The notes under the pieces are model-generated. The model was not told the DNA's origin, did no database searches, and saw only the letters and a program-made list of their open reading frames with translations. 15,104 nucleotides of DNA from NCBI GenBank assembly GCA_018715105.1, contig DVMG01000038.1, forward strand, positions 1 through 15,104, read 5' to 3'. Below, piece by piece: positions 6,313-14,512 of this stretch (positions are counted from its first letter, which is position 1; every line of letters starts with the position of its first letter). The position numbers and the translations under genes were made by a program. The stretch is from Candidatus Ventricola intestinavium. Its GTDB lineage: Bacteria; Bacillota; Clostridia; Christensenellales; Aristaeellaceae.

Positions 6313-6595
6313 TACTTCATATTTCGGCAATGAAGAGGAAGAATCCGCGTGGAAACGCCAAGCGAGGGAGCGATGGTGGGAGGCTCCTGCGGGGGCGCGC
6401 GTGAAGGTCGCCTTGGAGCCGCCGGCTGAATACCCGCGCGCGGGAAAAGTAGGCCTGCCGGGATCCCGCCGTTACCGGGAAGCGCGCCTGTTTCGCCATG
6501 GAAAAGAGGGCGCGGATGAGCGTGCGCAGGCACGGAATTTAGGTGGTACCGCGGAAGCAGCCTTTCGCCCTAAACAGGGAGAAAGGCTGCTTTTT
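6313..6595 (+). ncRNA. T-box riboswitch, valine specifier (GUC)
   Basis: The leader between the promoter and ilvB shows T-box landmarks in order. The stem I 5' purine-rich region is GAAGAGGAAGAA (6332-6343). The distal hairpin is GGAGC/GCTCC (6367-6371, 6383-6387) with a loop starting GATG, the GNUG motif. Next is the specifier loop GAAGGTCGCCTTGGAGC (6403-6419). Aligned with the glyQS layout (GAA-A-codon-purine-nine bases ending GAGC), the codon is GTC at 6407-6409. A palindrome CCCGCGCGCGGG (6433-6444) is a likely further stem. The T-box core AGGTGGTACCGCGG (6541-6554) has UGGU, which pairs with a tRNA ending ACCA, as expected for tRNA-Val. It is followed by a terminator. Uncharged tRNA-Val would stabilise the antiterminator and turn on ilvBNCD. 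The specifier call comes from hand alignment. Confidence 0.92.
6555..6595 (+). terminator. T-box-controlled intrinsic terminator
   Basis: The stem AAGCAGCCTTTC (6555-6566) with GAAAGGCTGCTT (6581-6592), inner stem CCCT/AGGG, and a T5 tract at 6591-6595. It sits right after the T-box core that would form the competing antiterminator. Confidence 0.92.
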
Positions 6596-6645
6596 GCCGT
6601 AAACCGTTTTTTACATGAGAGCGCAGGAAAAGAGGAGATCGACCG

Positions 6646-8355
6646 ATGAAACTCAACGGAGCAGCGATCCTGATCGAATGCCTGATCGAGCAGGGCGTGG
6701 GCACGGTGTTCGGCTTCCCCGGCGGGGCCGTGCTGCCTATTTATGATGAGCTGTATAAGCGTCAGGGCCGCATTGAGCATGTGCTGACCGCGCACGAGCA
6801 GCACGCGGGGCATGCGGCGGATGGATATGCCCGCGCCAGCGGCCGCACGGGGGTGTGCATCGCCACCAGCGGCCCCGGCGCGACCAACCTGGTGACCCCC
6901 ATTGCCACGGCGTATATGGACTCCTCCCCTGTGGTCTTTATCACGGGAAACGTGCCTCAGAACCTGATGGGCACGGATTCCTTTCAGGAGGCGGATATCT
7001 CCGGCATGACCATGCCGGTGACCAAGCACAACTATCTCGTCACACGGGTGGATAAGCTGGCGCAGATTATCCGCGAGGCGTTTTATATCGCGCGCAGCGG
7101 GCGGCCCGGCCCTGTGCTTATCGACATTCCCAAGGATGTTCAGATCGCCGAAACGGAATATGAGCCCGCCAGCGGGGAGGAGCTCGTGCCCCGCCTGTCC
7201 ATGAAACACCCCACGGCGCAGCTGCGCCCGGAAGGGCAGGCGCTTGAGCGCTATAAGGTGAAGGCTGAACCGCGGCTTGAGCAGGCCGCCCAGCTGATCG
7301 CCGAGACGCACAGGCCGCTGATTTACTGTGGCGGCGGCGTGATCCTCTCCGGCGCGCAGGCAGAGCTGCTTGAGCTGGCCGACCGCGTGGATGCGCCCAT
7401 CGCCTCCACACTGATGGGCCTTGGCGCGGTGCCCGCCACGAATGAGCGGATGTTGGGCATGCTGGGCATGCATGGAACCCATGCAGCCAACATCGCCATG
7501 CAGCGCTGCGACCTGCTCATCGCCGTGGGCGTGCGCTTTTCAGACCGCGCGCTTGGCAACGCGGAGATGTTTGCCCCGGCGGCAAAGGTGTTGCACATCG
7601 ACATTGACCGCGCAGAAATCAACAAAAATGTGACCACCACGCTGCACATCACGGGCGATGCGCGCGTTGTGCTGGATCTGCTGCTCGCGCGCGTCAGCCA
7701 GAAGCATCACGAGCAATGGATGCAGCAGGCGCGCAGCATGATGGAGGAATACCTGAGCGACGAACTCTTTGAGCCGCGCAAGATTCTCAAGGCCATGGCC
7801 GAAATCGCGCCGGATATGACCGTGGCCACGGATGTGGGCCAGCACCAGATGTGGACGGCGCAGCACTTCCCCTTCCTGCATCCGCGCCAGCTGATCACAA
7901 GCGGTGGACTGGGCACGATGGGCTTCGGCCTGGGCGCGGCCATGGGGGCGGCGGCCAGCGATCCGGACCGCCGGCCCGTGACGCTGATCACGGGAGACGG
8001 CTCCTTCCGCATGAACCTGACGGAGCTGTCCACGGTCGCTTACTACGGCCTTCCGGTGATTATCGTGATCTTCAACAACGGAACGCTGGGCATGGTCAGA
8101 CAGTGGCAGACGCTTTTCTTCGGCCACCGCTACAGCCAGACGACGCTTGACCGCGGGCCGGATTTCATGAAGCTCTGTGAAGCGTACGGCCTGAGCGGCA
8201 CGCGCGTTAACACCATGGACGGCTTTACGCAGGCCTATGCGCAGGCCGTGGCGGCGGGCAGGCCATGCATGATCGAGTGCATGCTGGATATCGACGAGAT
8301 GGTCGCGCCGATGGTGGCGCCCGGTTCGCCGATCGACTCATTCTGCCTGAATTGA
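6646..8355 (+). CDS. ilvB: Acetolactate synthase (AHAS) large subunit
   Basis: A 569-residue, full-length thiamine-diphosphate enzyme. It condenses two pyruvates to 2-acetolactate, or pyruvate plus 2-oxobutyrate to 2-aceto-2-hydroxybutyrate, the first shared step to valine, leucine and isoleucine. The N-terminal TPP_N domain has GVGTVFGFPGGAVLPIYD and the catalytic glutamate E51 in AHEQHAGHAADGYARASG. The central FAD-binding-type domain spans about 190-335. The C-terminal TPP-binding motif starts at G450 (GDGSFRMNLTEL) and ends at the NN pair 477-478, the expected GDG-x25-NN spacing. The FAD/ThDP region also shows TSGGLGTMGFGLGAAMGA. ATG 6646 follows GAGGAG. It is the first gene of the operon, 51 bases after the T-box terminator, and ilvN, its regulatory subunit, follows after 15 bases. 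Confidence 0.97.
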   Translation: MKLNGAAILIECLIEQGVGTVFGFPGGAVLPIYDELYKRQGRIEHVLTAHEQHAGHAADGYARASGRTGVCIATSGPGATNLVTPIATAYMDSSPVVFITGNVPQNLMGTDSFQEADISGMTMPVTKHNYLVTRVDKLAQIIREAFYIARSGRPGPVLIDIPKDVQIAETEYEPASGEELVPRLSMKHPTAQLRPEGQALERYKVKAEPRLEQAAQLIAETHRPLIYCGGGVILSGAQAELLELADRVDAPIASTLMGLGAVPATNERMLGMLGMHGTHAANIAMQRCDLLIAVGVRFSDRALGNAEMFAPAAKVLHIDIDRAEINKNVTTTLHITGDARVVLDLLLARVSQKHHEQWMQQARSMMEEYLSDELFEPRKILKAMAEIAPDMTVATDVGQHQMWTAQHFPFLHPRQLITSGGLGTMGFGLGAAMGAAASDPDRRPVTLITGDGSFRMNLTELSTVAYYGLPVIIVIFNNGTLGMVRQWQTLFFGHRYSQTTLDRGPDFMKLCEAYGLSGTRVNTMDGFTQAYAQAVAAGRPCMIECMLDIDEMVAPMVAPGSPIDSFCLN

Positions 8356-8370
8356 CGGAGGGGAGCGCCT

Positions 8371-8898
8371 ATGATGATCAATCCGGAAAACCTGCGCCGC
8401 TACACCGTCGGCGTGCTGGTAAGCAACGAGCCGGGCGTGCTTTCCCGCGTATCCGGCCTGTTTTCCCGCAGGGGATTCAACATTGAAAGCCTGGCCGTGG
8501 GCCCCACGCAGGATCCCGAAGTTTCCCGCATCACCATCGCCGTGCTGGGCGATGACGCGCATATCGAGCAGCTTGTCCAGCAGCTTTACAAGCTCATCTG
8601 CGTGCAGAAGGTGCAGGTGATGGATGCGCACAGCTCCGTGGAACGCCAGCTGCTGCTGGTCAAGGTGGCGGCGGGCGTCGCCGAGCGGGAAGGCCTCATG
8701 CGCCTGGTGGATATCTTCAAGGCCAAGGTGCTCGACGTGACCAAGTCCTCGATGATCCTTCAGATCACCGGGGATAACGACAAGATCACCGCGCTTTTGC
8801 GCCTGCTGGAGGATTACGGCATCCTGGAGCTGGTGCGCACGGGCGTCGTCGCGCTCGAACGCGGCGACGGGGTGATGAGCTCCGATATCTTTGACTGA
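8371..8898 (+). CDS. ilvN: Acetolactate synthase small (regulatory) subunit
   Basis: A 175-residue protein, typical for the long form of this subunit. Residues about 10-82 are an ACT domain (YTVGVLVSNEPGVLSRVSGL, FSRRGFNIESLAVGPT), the site of valine feedback binding in the family. Residues about 90-168 are the C-terminal ALS domain (ERQLLLVKV, VDIFKAKVLDVTKSSMILQI). It activates the catalytic IlvB subunit and gives end-product control, adding enzyme-level control to the T-box control of transcription. It starts 15 bases after ilvB with GGAGGGG about 8 bases before the ATG; the next codon is also ATG (8374), so a start one codon later cannot be excluded. Confidence 0.97.
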   Translation: MMINPENLRRYTVGVLVSNEPGVLSRVSGLFSRRGFNIESLAVGPTQDPEVSRITIAVLGDDAHIEQLVQQLYKLICVQKVQVMDAHSSVERQLLLVKVAAGVAEREGLMRLVDIFKAKVLDVTKSSMILQITGDNDKITALLRLLEDYGILELVRTGVVALERGDGVMSSDIFD

Positions 8899-8994
8899 CG
8901 GGCGGCAAAATGCGGCCCCTGCTTTGCCCCGATCGGGCTGAGCCCGATGGACATAAATCCCTCAACAGACCAAAAGAATCAGGAGGAAACGAAA

Positions 8995-9999
<1,005 letters not shown>

Positions 10000-10000
10000 G

Positions 10001-11668
10001 ATGGCCATCAGTGATCGTGTCAAAAAAGGCCCGGAAAAGGCGCCGCACCGCTCGCTGTGGAAGGCGCTGGGCCTGACCGACGAGGAGCTTGCCCGCCCGC
10101 TGATCGGCGTGGTGAGCGCTCAGTCGGAATGTGTGCCCGGCCACAGCCACCTGAAAAACATCGCGCAGGCCGTCAAGGACGGCATTCGCATGGCGGGCGG
10201 GGTTCCCGTGGAATTTCCGGCCATCGGCGTGTGCGACGGGATTGCCATGGGGCATGTGGGCATGAAGTATTCGCTGGCTTCCCGCGAGCTCATCGCGGAC
10301 AGCTGCGAAGCCATGGCCATGGCGCACGGCTTTGACGGCATGGTCTTCATCCCCAACTGCGACAAAATCGTTCCGGGCATGCTCATGGCCGCCCGCCGGC
10401 TCAACCTGCCGGCCCTGGTCATTTCCGGCGGGCCGATGATGCCCGGCCGCATGCCCGGGCGCGCGGAAGACATGGATCTCAATTCCGTGTTTGAGGCCGT
10501 GGGCGCATACAAGGCGGGCAAGCTGGATGAGGAAGGACTGGGCGCGGTGGAGTCTTCCGCCTGCCCGGGCTGCGGCTCCTGCTCCGGCATGTTCACCGCC
10601 AACTCGATGAACTGCATCACCGAAGTCCTCGGCATGGCCCTGCCCGGCAACGGTACGATTGCCGCGGTGGACGCGGCGCGCATCCGCCTGGCCAAGAGGA
10701 CGGGCATGCGCGCGGTGGAGCTGGTCAAGGAGGGGCTCACGCCGGAGCGGATCATGACCGAAGCCGCTTTCCGCAACGCCCTTTGCTTGGACATGGCGCT
10801 GGGATGCTCCACCAACACGGTTTTGCATCTGCCGGCCATTGCCCATGAGGCGGGGATCGAGTTTGATCTTGACTGGGTGAACGAGGCAAGCGCCCGGGTG
10901 CCCAATCTCTGCCATCTGGCCCCGGCGGGGCGACATCATGTGATCGACCTACATCAGGCGGGCGGCGTGATGGCGGTGCTCAGCGAGCTCAGGGGCCGCG
11001 GCCTTCTGGAAGAAGGCACCATGACCGTCTCCGGAAAGACGCTGGGAGAAGAGATTGCGCGGGCGAAAAACCTGAATCCCACCGTGATTCGCCCGTTTGA
11101 TGATCCATATTCCCCGACGGGCGGCCTGATGATCCTGCGCGGCAATCTCGCGCCGGACGGCGCGGTGGTCAAGCGCAGCGCTGTGGCAGCTGAGATGCTC
11201 GTGCACGAGGGACCTGCGCGCGTGTTTGACAGCGAGGATGAGGCCATTGAGGCGATTTATGCCGGCAAAATCCGGCCGGGCGACGTCGTCGTCATCCGCT
11301 ATGAGGGCCCGCGCGGCGGCCCCGGCATGCGTGAAATGCTCTCGCCCACCAGCGCCATCTGCGGCATGGGCCTTGATAAGGAGGTGGCGCTCATCACGGA
11401 CGGGCGCTTCTCCGGCGCTACGCGCGGCGCGGCGATCGGCCACGTTTCCCCGGAGGCGGCCAGCGGCGGCGTGATCGGGCTGATTGAGGAAGGCGACATC
11501 CTCGCCATCGACATCCCAGCGGGCAGGCTGGAGCTCAAGGTCGACGAGGCGACGCTCAATGCCCGCCGCGAGAAGTGGGTCTGCCCGCCGCCGAATGTGA
11601 CGGGCGGCTATCTGGCGCGCTATGCCAAACTGGTTTCCAGCGCGAACAGGGGCGCGATCGTGGAATAA
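10001..11668 (+). CDS. ilvD: Dihydroxy-acid dehydratase
   Basis: A 555-residue, full-length enzyme that dehydrates 2,3-dihydroxyisovalerate and 2,3-dihydroxy-3-methylvalerate to the 2-oxo acids that are transaminated to valine and isoleucine. Iron-sulfur ligand candidates are C120 in PNCDKIVPGM and the CPGCGSCSGMFTANSMN block (C188, C191, C194). The first motif reads SECVPGHSHL, so Gly-His occupies the place where [2Fe-2S] enzymes have the third Cys (PCN). That is the layout of oxygen-sensitive [4Fe-4S] forms such as E. coli IlvD. C44, two residues before PGH, is an additional Cys. Mg-binding VCDGIAMGH and the C-terminal RYEGPRGGPGMREM and TDGRFSGATRG signatures are all present. The start at 10001 is one base after the ilvC stop, with GGAGGAG inside the end of ilvC, so translation is coupled. 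It is the last gene of the operon. Confidence 0.97.
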   Translation: MAISDRVKKGPEKAPHRSLWKALGLTDEELARPLIGVVSAQSECVPGHSHLKNIAQAVKDGIRMAGGVPVEFPAIGVCDGIAMGHVGMKYSLASRELIADSCEAMAMAHGFDGMVFIPNCDKIVPGMLMAARRLNLPALVISGGPMMPGRMPGRAEDMDLNSVFEAVGAYKAGKLDEEGLGAVESSACPGCGSCSGMFTANSMNCITEVLGMALPGNGTIAAVDAARIRLAKRTGMRAVELVKEGLTPERIMTEAAFRNALCLDMALGCSTNTVLHLPAIAHEAGIEFDLDWVNEASARVPNLCHLAPAGRHHVIDLHQAGGVMAVLSELRGRGLLEEGTMTVSGKTLGEEIARAKNLNPTVIRPFDDPYSPTGGLMILRGNLAPDGAVVKRSAVAAEMLVHEGPARVFDSEDEAIEAIYAGKIRPGDVVVIRYEGPRGGPGMREMLSPTSAICGMGLDKEVALITDGRFSGATRGAAIGHVSPEAASGGVIGLIEEGDILAIDIPAGRLELKVDEATLNARREKWVCPPPNVTGGYLARYAKLVSSANRGAIVE

Positions 11669-11670
11669 AA

Positions 11671-11712
11671 AGAGGCGGCCGGCTGAACGCATGCGGACGG
11701 CCGACCGCCTCT
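11671..11712 (+). terminator. Hairpin just after ilvD, probable operon terminator
   Basis: The stem AGAGGCGG (11671-11678) with CCGCCTCT (11705-11712) continues, after one mismatch, as CGGC (11680-11683) with GCCG (11700-11703). It begins 3 bases after the ilvD stop. The plus-strand tail (CTTGAAA) is a poor U-tract, whereas the minus-strand side has T5, so it may be leaky or act as an mRNA 3' stabiliser. Confidence 0.5.
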
Positions 11713-11719
11713 CTTGAAA

Positions 11720-11794
11720 CCGGCTTCCGATCCGGAACCGGACATCGCAACCGCTAAAATAGCGCCGCTCAGGAAAACAGACCTGGGCGGCGCT
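11720..11794 (+). other. Two further strong hairpins downstream of ilvD
   Basis: Hairpin one: TTCCG/CGGAA (11725-11729, 11733-11737) with an outer CCGG/CCGG extension and one bulge (11720-11741). Hairpin two: AGCGCCGC (11761-11768) pairs perfectly with GCGGCGCT (11787-11794), and TCAGG with CCTGG inside, giving 13 bp around the loop AAAACAGA. No convincing reading frame accompanies them. They could be ilv 3'-UTR structure or part of a small RNA that ends at the terminator near 11940. Confidence 0.45.
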
Positions 11795-11886
11795 GGGCGT
11801 CGCGTGCGGGAAGCCCTGATCCCGGTCTTTAAAACGACGAAAAGGAACGATAGACCCTTGCGGACGCACCGCGATATATGCCCGGG

Positions 11887-11941
11887 AGGGAAGACGGCGG
11901 TCTCCGGAATCGTGAGAACAAAACCGTCTTTCTTTTTTTTT
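11887..11941 (+). terminator. Rho-independent terminator upstream of mrnC
   Basis: AAGACGG (11891-11897) pairs with CCGTCTT (11924-11930). The stem extends by G-U and A-T pairs into the T-rich run TTCTTTTTTTT, which ends near 11941. The 26-base loop holds a small CGG/CCG stem. It would stop read-through from the ilv operon or end a short transcript from the structured region before it. Confidence 0.65.
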
Positions 11942-11948
11942 CATTTAA

Positions 11949-11957
11949 TGATATACT
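11949..11957 (+). promoter_or_regulatory. Extended -10 promoter for the mrnC cluster
   Basis: TGATATACT is a TGn extended -10 followed by TATACT (11952-11957). No recognisable -35 precedes it, but the T-rich terminator tail just upstream could act as an UP-like element. Transcription would begin near 11964, leaving a leader of about 100 bases that contains a 7-bp hairpin (CCCGGCC 12016-12022, GGCCGGG 12041-12047) ahead of the SD AAGGAAGGG. Confidence 0.5.
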
Positions 11958-12066
11958 GTACCTCAGTGGACAGGACGCTTTACGCGCGGATTCGCCGCTT
12001 AAAAAGGGTTTTAGCCCCGGCCCGGGCGGCTTGTGAAAGAGGCCGGGACGTGAAGGAAGGGATTGC

Positions 12067-12516
12067 TTGCGGGTGGAGGAGATTCTGAATACAGCGCGGG
12101 AGGCGGTTTCCCTGCCTGATCCGAGGGAGATGAACCCTCTGCAAATGGCGTATCTGGGGGACACGCTGCACGATCTGTATGTGCGCACGCTGCTTGCTTC
12201 GCGTCCCATGAGCGTGGGCGCCATGCACAGGCAGGCCATTCGCATGGTCAGCGCCTATGCGCAGGCGAGGATGCTGGAGGCGATTGAACCCGGCCTGACG
12301 CAGAGCGAGGCGGACATTGCCCGGCGCGGGCGCAACGCCCGGGCCAAGCACGCCGCGCCCAGGCATGCCGACCCGGCGGACTATGCGCATGCCACAGGGC
12401 TGGAGGCACTGTGGGGATATCTGTATGTAACGGGGCAGACCCAGCGCCTGAATGAGCTGATGAGGGACGCGATTTCAAAGACGGAGGGCATATGGCAAAA
12501 GCAAGGCTCCATGTGA
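12067..12516 (+). CDS. mrnC: Mini-ribonuclease III
   Basis: A 149-residue protein consisting only of an RNase III catalytic domain without a dsRNA-binding domain, the defining trait of Mini-III, which matures 23S rRNA ends in Firmicutes. The motif NPLQMAYLGDTLHDLYVR carries the catalytic Asp (D32), and ATGLEALWGYLYVTG carries the second acidic residue (Glu) at the usual spacing. The basic GRNARAKHAAPRHAD stretch is characteristic. The start is read as TTG at 12067 with AAGGAAGGG about 5 bases upstream; GTG at 12073 is an alternative that gives a protein two residues shorter. Its last 25 bases overlap thyX. In B. subtilis the gene sits between cysS and rlmB; cysS is absent here and a 398-base structured gap precedes it. 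Confidence 0.9.
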   Translation: MRVEEILNTAREAVSLPDPREMNPLQMAYLGDTLHDLYVRTLLASRPMSVGAMHRQAIRMVSAYAQARMLEAIEPGLTQSEADIARRGRNARAKHAAPRHADPADYAHATGLEALWGYLYVTGQTQRLNELMRDAISKTEGIWQKQGSM

Positions 12517-13214
12517 TTTTGCTGCGCGCCACGCCGGATCCGGATGAGATTGTGGCGCTGGGGGCGCGGCTGTGCTATGCCCAGGCTGATCTGGAGGCGC
12601 TGCGCGAACGCGTGGAGAGCGCGGATCAGCGGGCCTTTGTTGCCCGCGTGATGGAGCGGGGGCATCTGTCGGTGACGGAGCATGCGAGCTTCACATTTGC
12701 AGTCGAGGGGATCAGCAGGTCGCTGCTGGCGCAGCTGACACGGCACCGCATTGCTTCCTTTTCGGTGCAGAGCCAGCGGTATGTTTCCATGGCGGAGGGG
12801 TTTGATTACGTAGTTCCCCCCTCCATCAGCGCGCTGGGCGAGGAGGAAGAGCGCGAATTCATCCGCCAGATGGAGACGATGCACGCATGGTATCGGCAAT
12901 GGCAGGAAAAACTGGGAGGGGCGGGTGAAGGCGCCAATCAGGATGCGCGCTTTGTGCTGCCCAACGCGGCGGCGACACGGCTGGTGATGACGATGAACGC
13001 GCGCGAACTCATGCATTTTTTTGAACTGCGCTGCTGCGGCAGGGCACAGTGGGAGATCCGCGAGCTGGCATGGCAGATGCTCGCCCTGTGCAGCCGGGAA
13101 GCGCCCGCGTTATTTGCACAGGCGGGGCCTGCCTGCCTGCGCGGCGCCTGCCCGGAAGGAAAAAACACATGCGGCCAGTCCCGGCAGGTTCAGGCAAGGC
13201 GGGCGTCTATCTGA
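12492..13214 (+). CDS. thyX: Flavin-dependent thymidylate synthase
   Basis: A 240-residue enzyme that methylates dUMP to dTMP using methylene-tetrahydrofolate, FAD and NADPH; it is unrelated to ThyA and does not make dihydrofolate. The ThyX signature RHR-x7-S is exact: R84-H-R86, IASFSVQ, then S94-Q-R96. Other family blocks are HLSVTEHASFTFAVEGISR, the C-terminal FVLPNAAATRLVMTMNAREL and FFELRCCGRAQWEIRELA. The protein ends with a Cys-containing tail, GACPEGKNTCG, plus about 12 basic residues. The ATG at 12492 has CGGAGGG just upstream and lies inside the end of mrnC in another frame (25-base overlap), so translation is probably coupled. Lying between mrnC and rlmB, it ties dTMP supply to an RNA-processing cluster. 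Confidence 0.96.
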   Translation: MAKARLHVILLRATPDPDEIVALGARLCYAQADLEALRERVESADQRAFVARVMERGHLSVTEHASFTFAVEGISRSLLAQLTRHRIASFSVQSQRYVSMAEGFDYVVPPSISALGEEEEREFIRQMETMHAWYRQWQEKLGGAGEGANQDARFVLPNAAATRLVMTMNARELMHFFELRCCGRAQWEIRELAWQMLALCSREAPALFAQAGPACLRGACPEGKNTCGQSRQVQARRASI

Positions 13215-13249
13215 CAACGAAGACAGGAGAACAGAGAGGAAAACAGACG

Positions 13250-14509
13250 ATGGCGTATTACGATCGATTTACCAAAAATCCCCACGGGAAAAGGGATGAC
13301 TGGCGGGATGATGAAAAGACGCGCCGTCCCAAACGCGACGAAGGGCGGGCCGTGCCGACGGAGGGCCGCGAGCGCCGTCCTTATGAGCGAAGGGAAGACG
13401 GGAAGGATAGACGCTTTCATGAAAGGCGTTTTTCGGAAGGCCAGATTCCCGGGCGCGGACAGCGCCCCTATGGGCAGGACGAAGAGGGAAAGCGCCCCTA
13501 CGAAGGACGGCCGCAGCGGCATGGGGAGCGCGCCCACGGGAAGAGGGACGGCGGGCAGGAAAGGCGTCCTTACGAGGCACGGCCGCAGCGGCATGAACAC
13601 CCCGCCTACGAGAAAAGGGAAGACAGATGCGAAAGGCGTCCTTACGAAGCAGGGCCGGAGGGCGGCGAACACCGCTTTTACGAGCGCGATCCGCGGGAAC
13701 GTGGATGCCGCCCGCACGGGGAGCCTCCCATCCAGCCGGGCAGAGTGATCGCGCCGCCTCCGCCGCCCGCTCCGGAACCGGACATGGAAAGCAACCTGCT
13801 GGTGGGGCGCAACCCGATCCGCGAGGCGCTGCGCGCCGGACGGGATATGGAAAAGCTGCTCGTTGCGCGCGGGGAACTGCTCGGCTCCGCGCGGGAAATT
13901 GTGGCGATGGCCCGTGAACGCAGGGTGATCGTTCAGGAAGTGGATCGCGCACGCCTGGATGCGATGGCCCCCAACCATCAGGGACTGATTGCGGTGGTTT
14001 CCGCATTTGCCTACAGCAGCGTGGAGGAGATGCTTGAGCTGGCCGCCTCGCGCGGGGAGGCGCCTTTTCTGGTGATTCTGGACGGCGTGACCGATCCGCA
14101 CAACCTGGGCGCAATCATCCGCAGCGCAGAGTGCGCGGGCGCACACGGCGTGATCATCCCGCAGCGCCGGGCCGTGGGATTGACGCCGGCCGCGGTCAAG
14201 GCAAGCGCGGGCGCGGTGGAGCATATTCCGGTGGCGCGGGAGACCAACCTGACGCGCGTTCTGGAACGGCTTAAAAAGGCCGGCATCTGGATCTATGGTG
14301 CGGCGATGCAGGGAGAGGATTACCGCAAGGTTGATTTTTCGGGCCCGGCGGCGCTTGTGATCGGCTCGGAGGGCGAGGGAATTTCCCGCCTGGTCCTGCA
14401 GGAATGCGACAGGCTGGTCAGCCTGCCGGTGCGGGGAAAGATCGACTCGCTGAATGCGTCGGTTGCCGCAGGCGTTTTGCTTTACGCCATGGCGGCCGCG
14501 AGGGCATGA
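13250..14509 (+). CDS. rlmB: 23S rRNA 2'-O-ribose methyltransferase, RlmB/TrmH family, with repetitive N-terminal extension
   Basis: A 419-residue protein from ATG 13250 (GAGAGGAAAA upstream); an in-frame extension back to 13049 lies within thyX and is unlikely. Residues 1-178 are a low-complexity, Arg/Glu/Tyr/Pro/His-rich extension with three 24-residue repeats at 81-152, then a Pro-rich hinge (APPPPPAPEPD). Residues 179-419 match a normal RlmB of about 240 residues. The SpoU substrate-binding domain begins ESNLLVGRNPIREAL. The SPOUT methylase has motif 1 DGVTDPHNLGAIIRSAE (from D278), motif 2 LVIGSEGEGISRLV (about 370) and motif 3 IDSLNASVAAGVLLY (about 398), which form the trefoil-knot SAM site. 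Family members methylate G2251 of 23S rRNA, or closely related sites. The extension is probably disordered and RNA-binding. Four bases separate it from yacP. Confidence 0.92.
   Translation: MAYYDRFTKNPHGKRDDWRDDEKTRRPKRDEGRAVPTEGRERRPYERREDGKDRRFHERRFSEGQIPGRGQRPYGQDEEGKRPYEGRPQRHGERAHGKRDGGQERRPYEARPQRHEHPAYEKREDRCERRPYEAGPEGGEHRFYERDPRERGCRPHGEPPIQPGRVIAPPPPPAPEPDMESNLLVGRNPIREALRAGRDMEKLLVARGELLGSAREIVAMARERRVIVQEVDRARLDAMAPNHQGLIAVVSAFAYSSVEEMLELAASRGEAPFLVILDGVTDPHNLGAIIRSAECAGAHGVIIPQRRAVGLTPAAVKASAGAVEHIPVARETNLTRVLERLKKAGIWIYGAAMQGEDYRKVDFSGPAALVIGSEGEGISRLVLQECDRLVSLPVRGKIDSLNASVAAGVLLYAMAAARA
13490..13705 (+). repeat. Three 72-bp (24-codon) tandem repeats inside rlmB
   Basis: Units start at 13490, 13562 and 13634 and encode 24 residues each, opening KRPYEGRPQRH, RRPYEARPQRH and RRPYEAGPEGG. 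DNA identity remains visible between units one and two (GGCCGCAGCGGCATG at 13508 and 13580) and between later ones (GAAAGGCGTCCTTACGA at 13559 and 13631). Degenerate RRPYE and QRPYG units occur before the array. Confidence 0.8.
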
Positions 14510-14512
14510 GCC

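Noticed and set aside
6472..7482. Long minus-strand open frame opposite the T-box and ilvB
   Set aside because: It is the shadow of a GC-rich coding frame and of the structured leader. It has no recognisable domain, its composition is His/Arg/Ala-rich, and ilvB is unambiguous on the other strand.
8932..8948. Hairpin ATCGGGC/GCCCGAT between ilvN and ilvC as an attenuator
   Set aside because: The 7-bp stem has a 3-base loop but no U-tract and no leader peptide or alternative structure. At most it is an mRNA processing or stability element.
13490..13705. CRISPR-like array in the repeated part of rlmB
   Set aside because: The units are directly adjacent 72-bp in-frame coding repeats without spacers, and no cas genes are present.
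11732..13785. Shared 14-mer CCGGAACCGGACAT at 11732 and 13772
   Set aside because: One copy is in a non-coding hairpin and the other in rlmB coding sequence. A short GC-rich match in a GC-rich window is compatible with chance.
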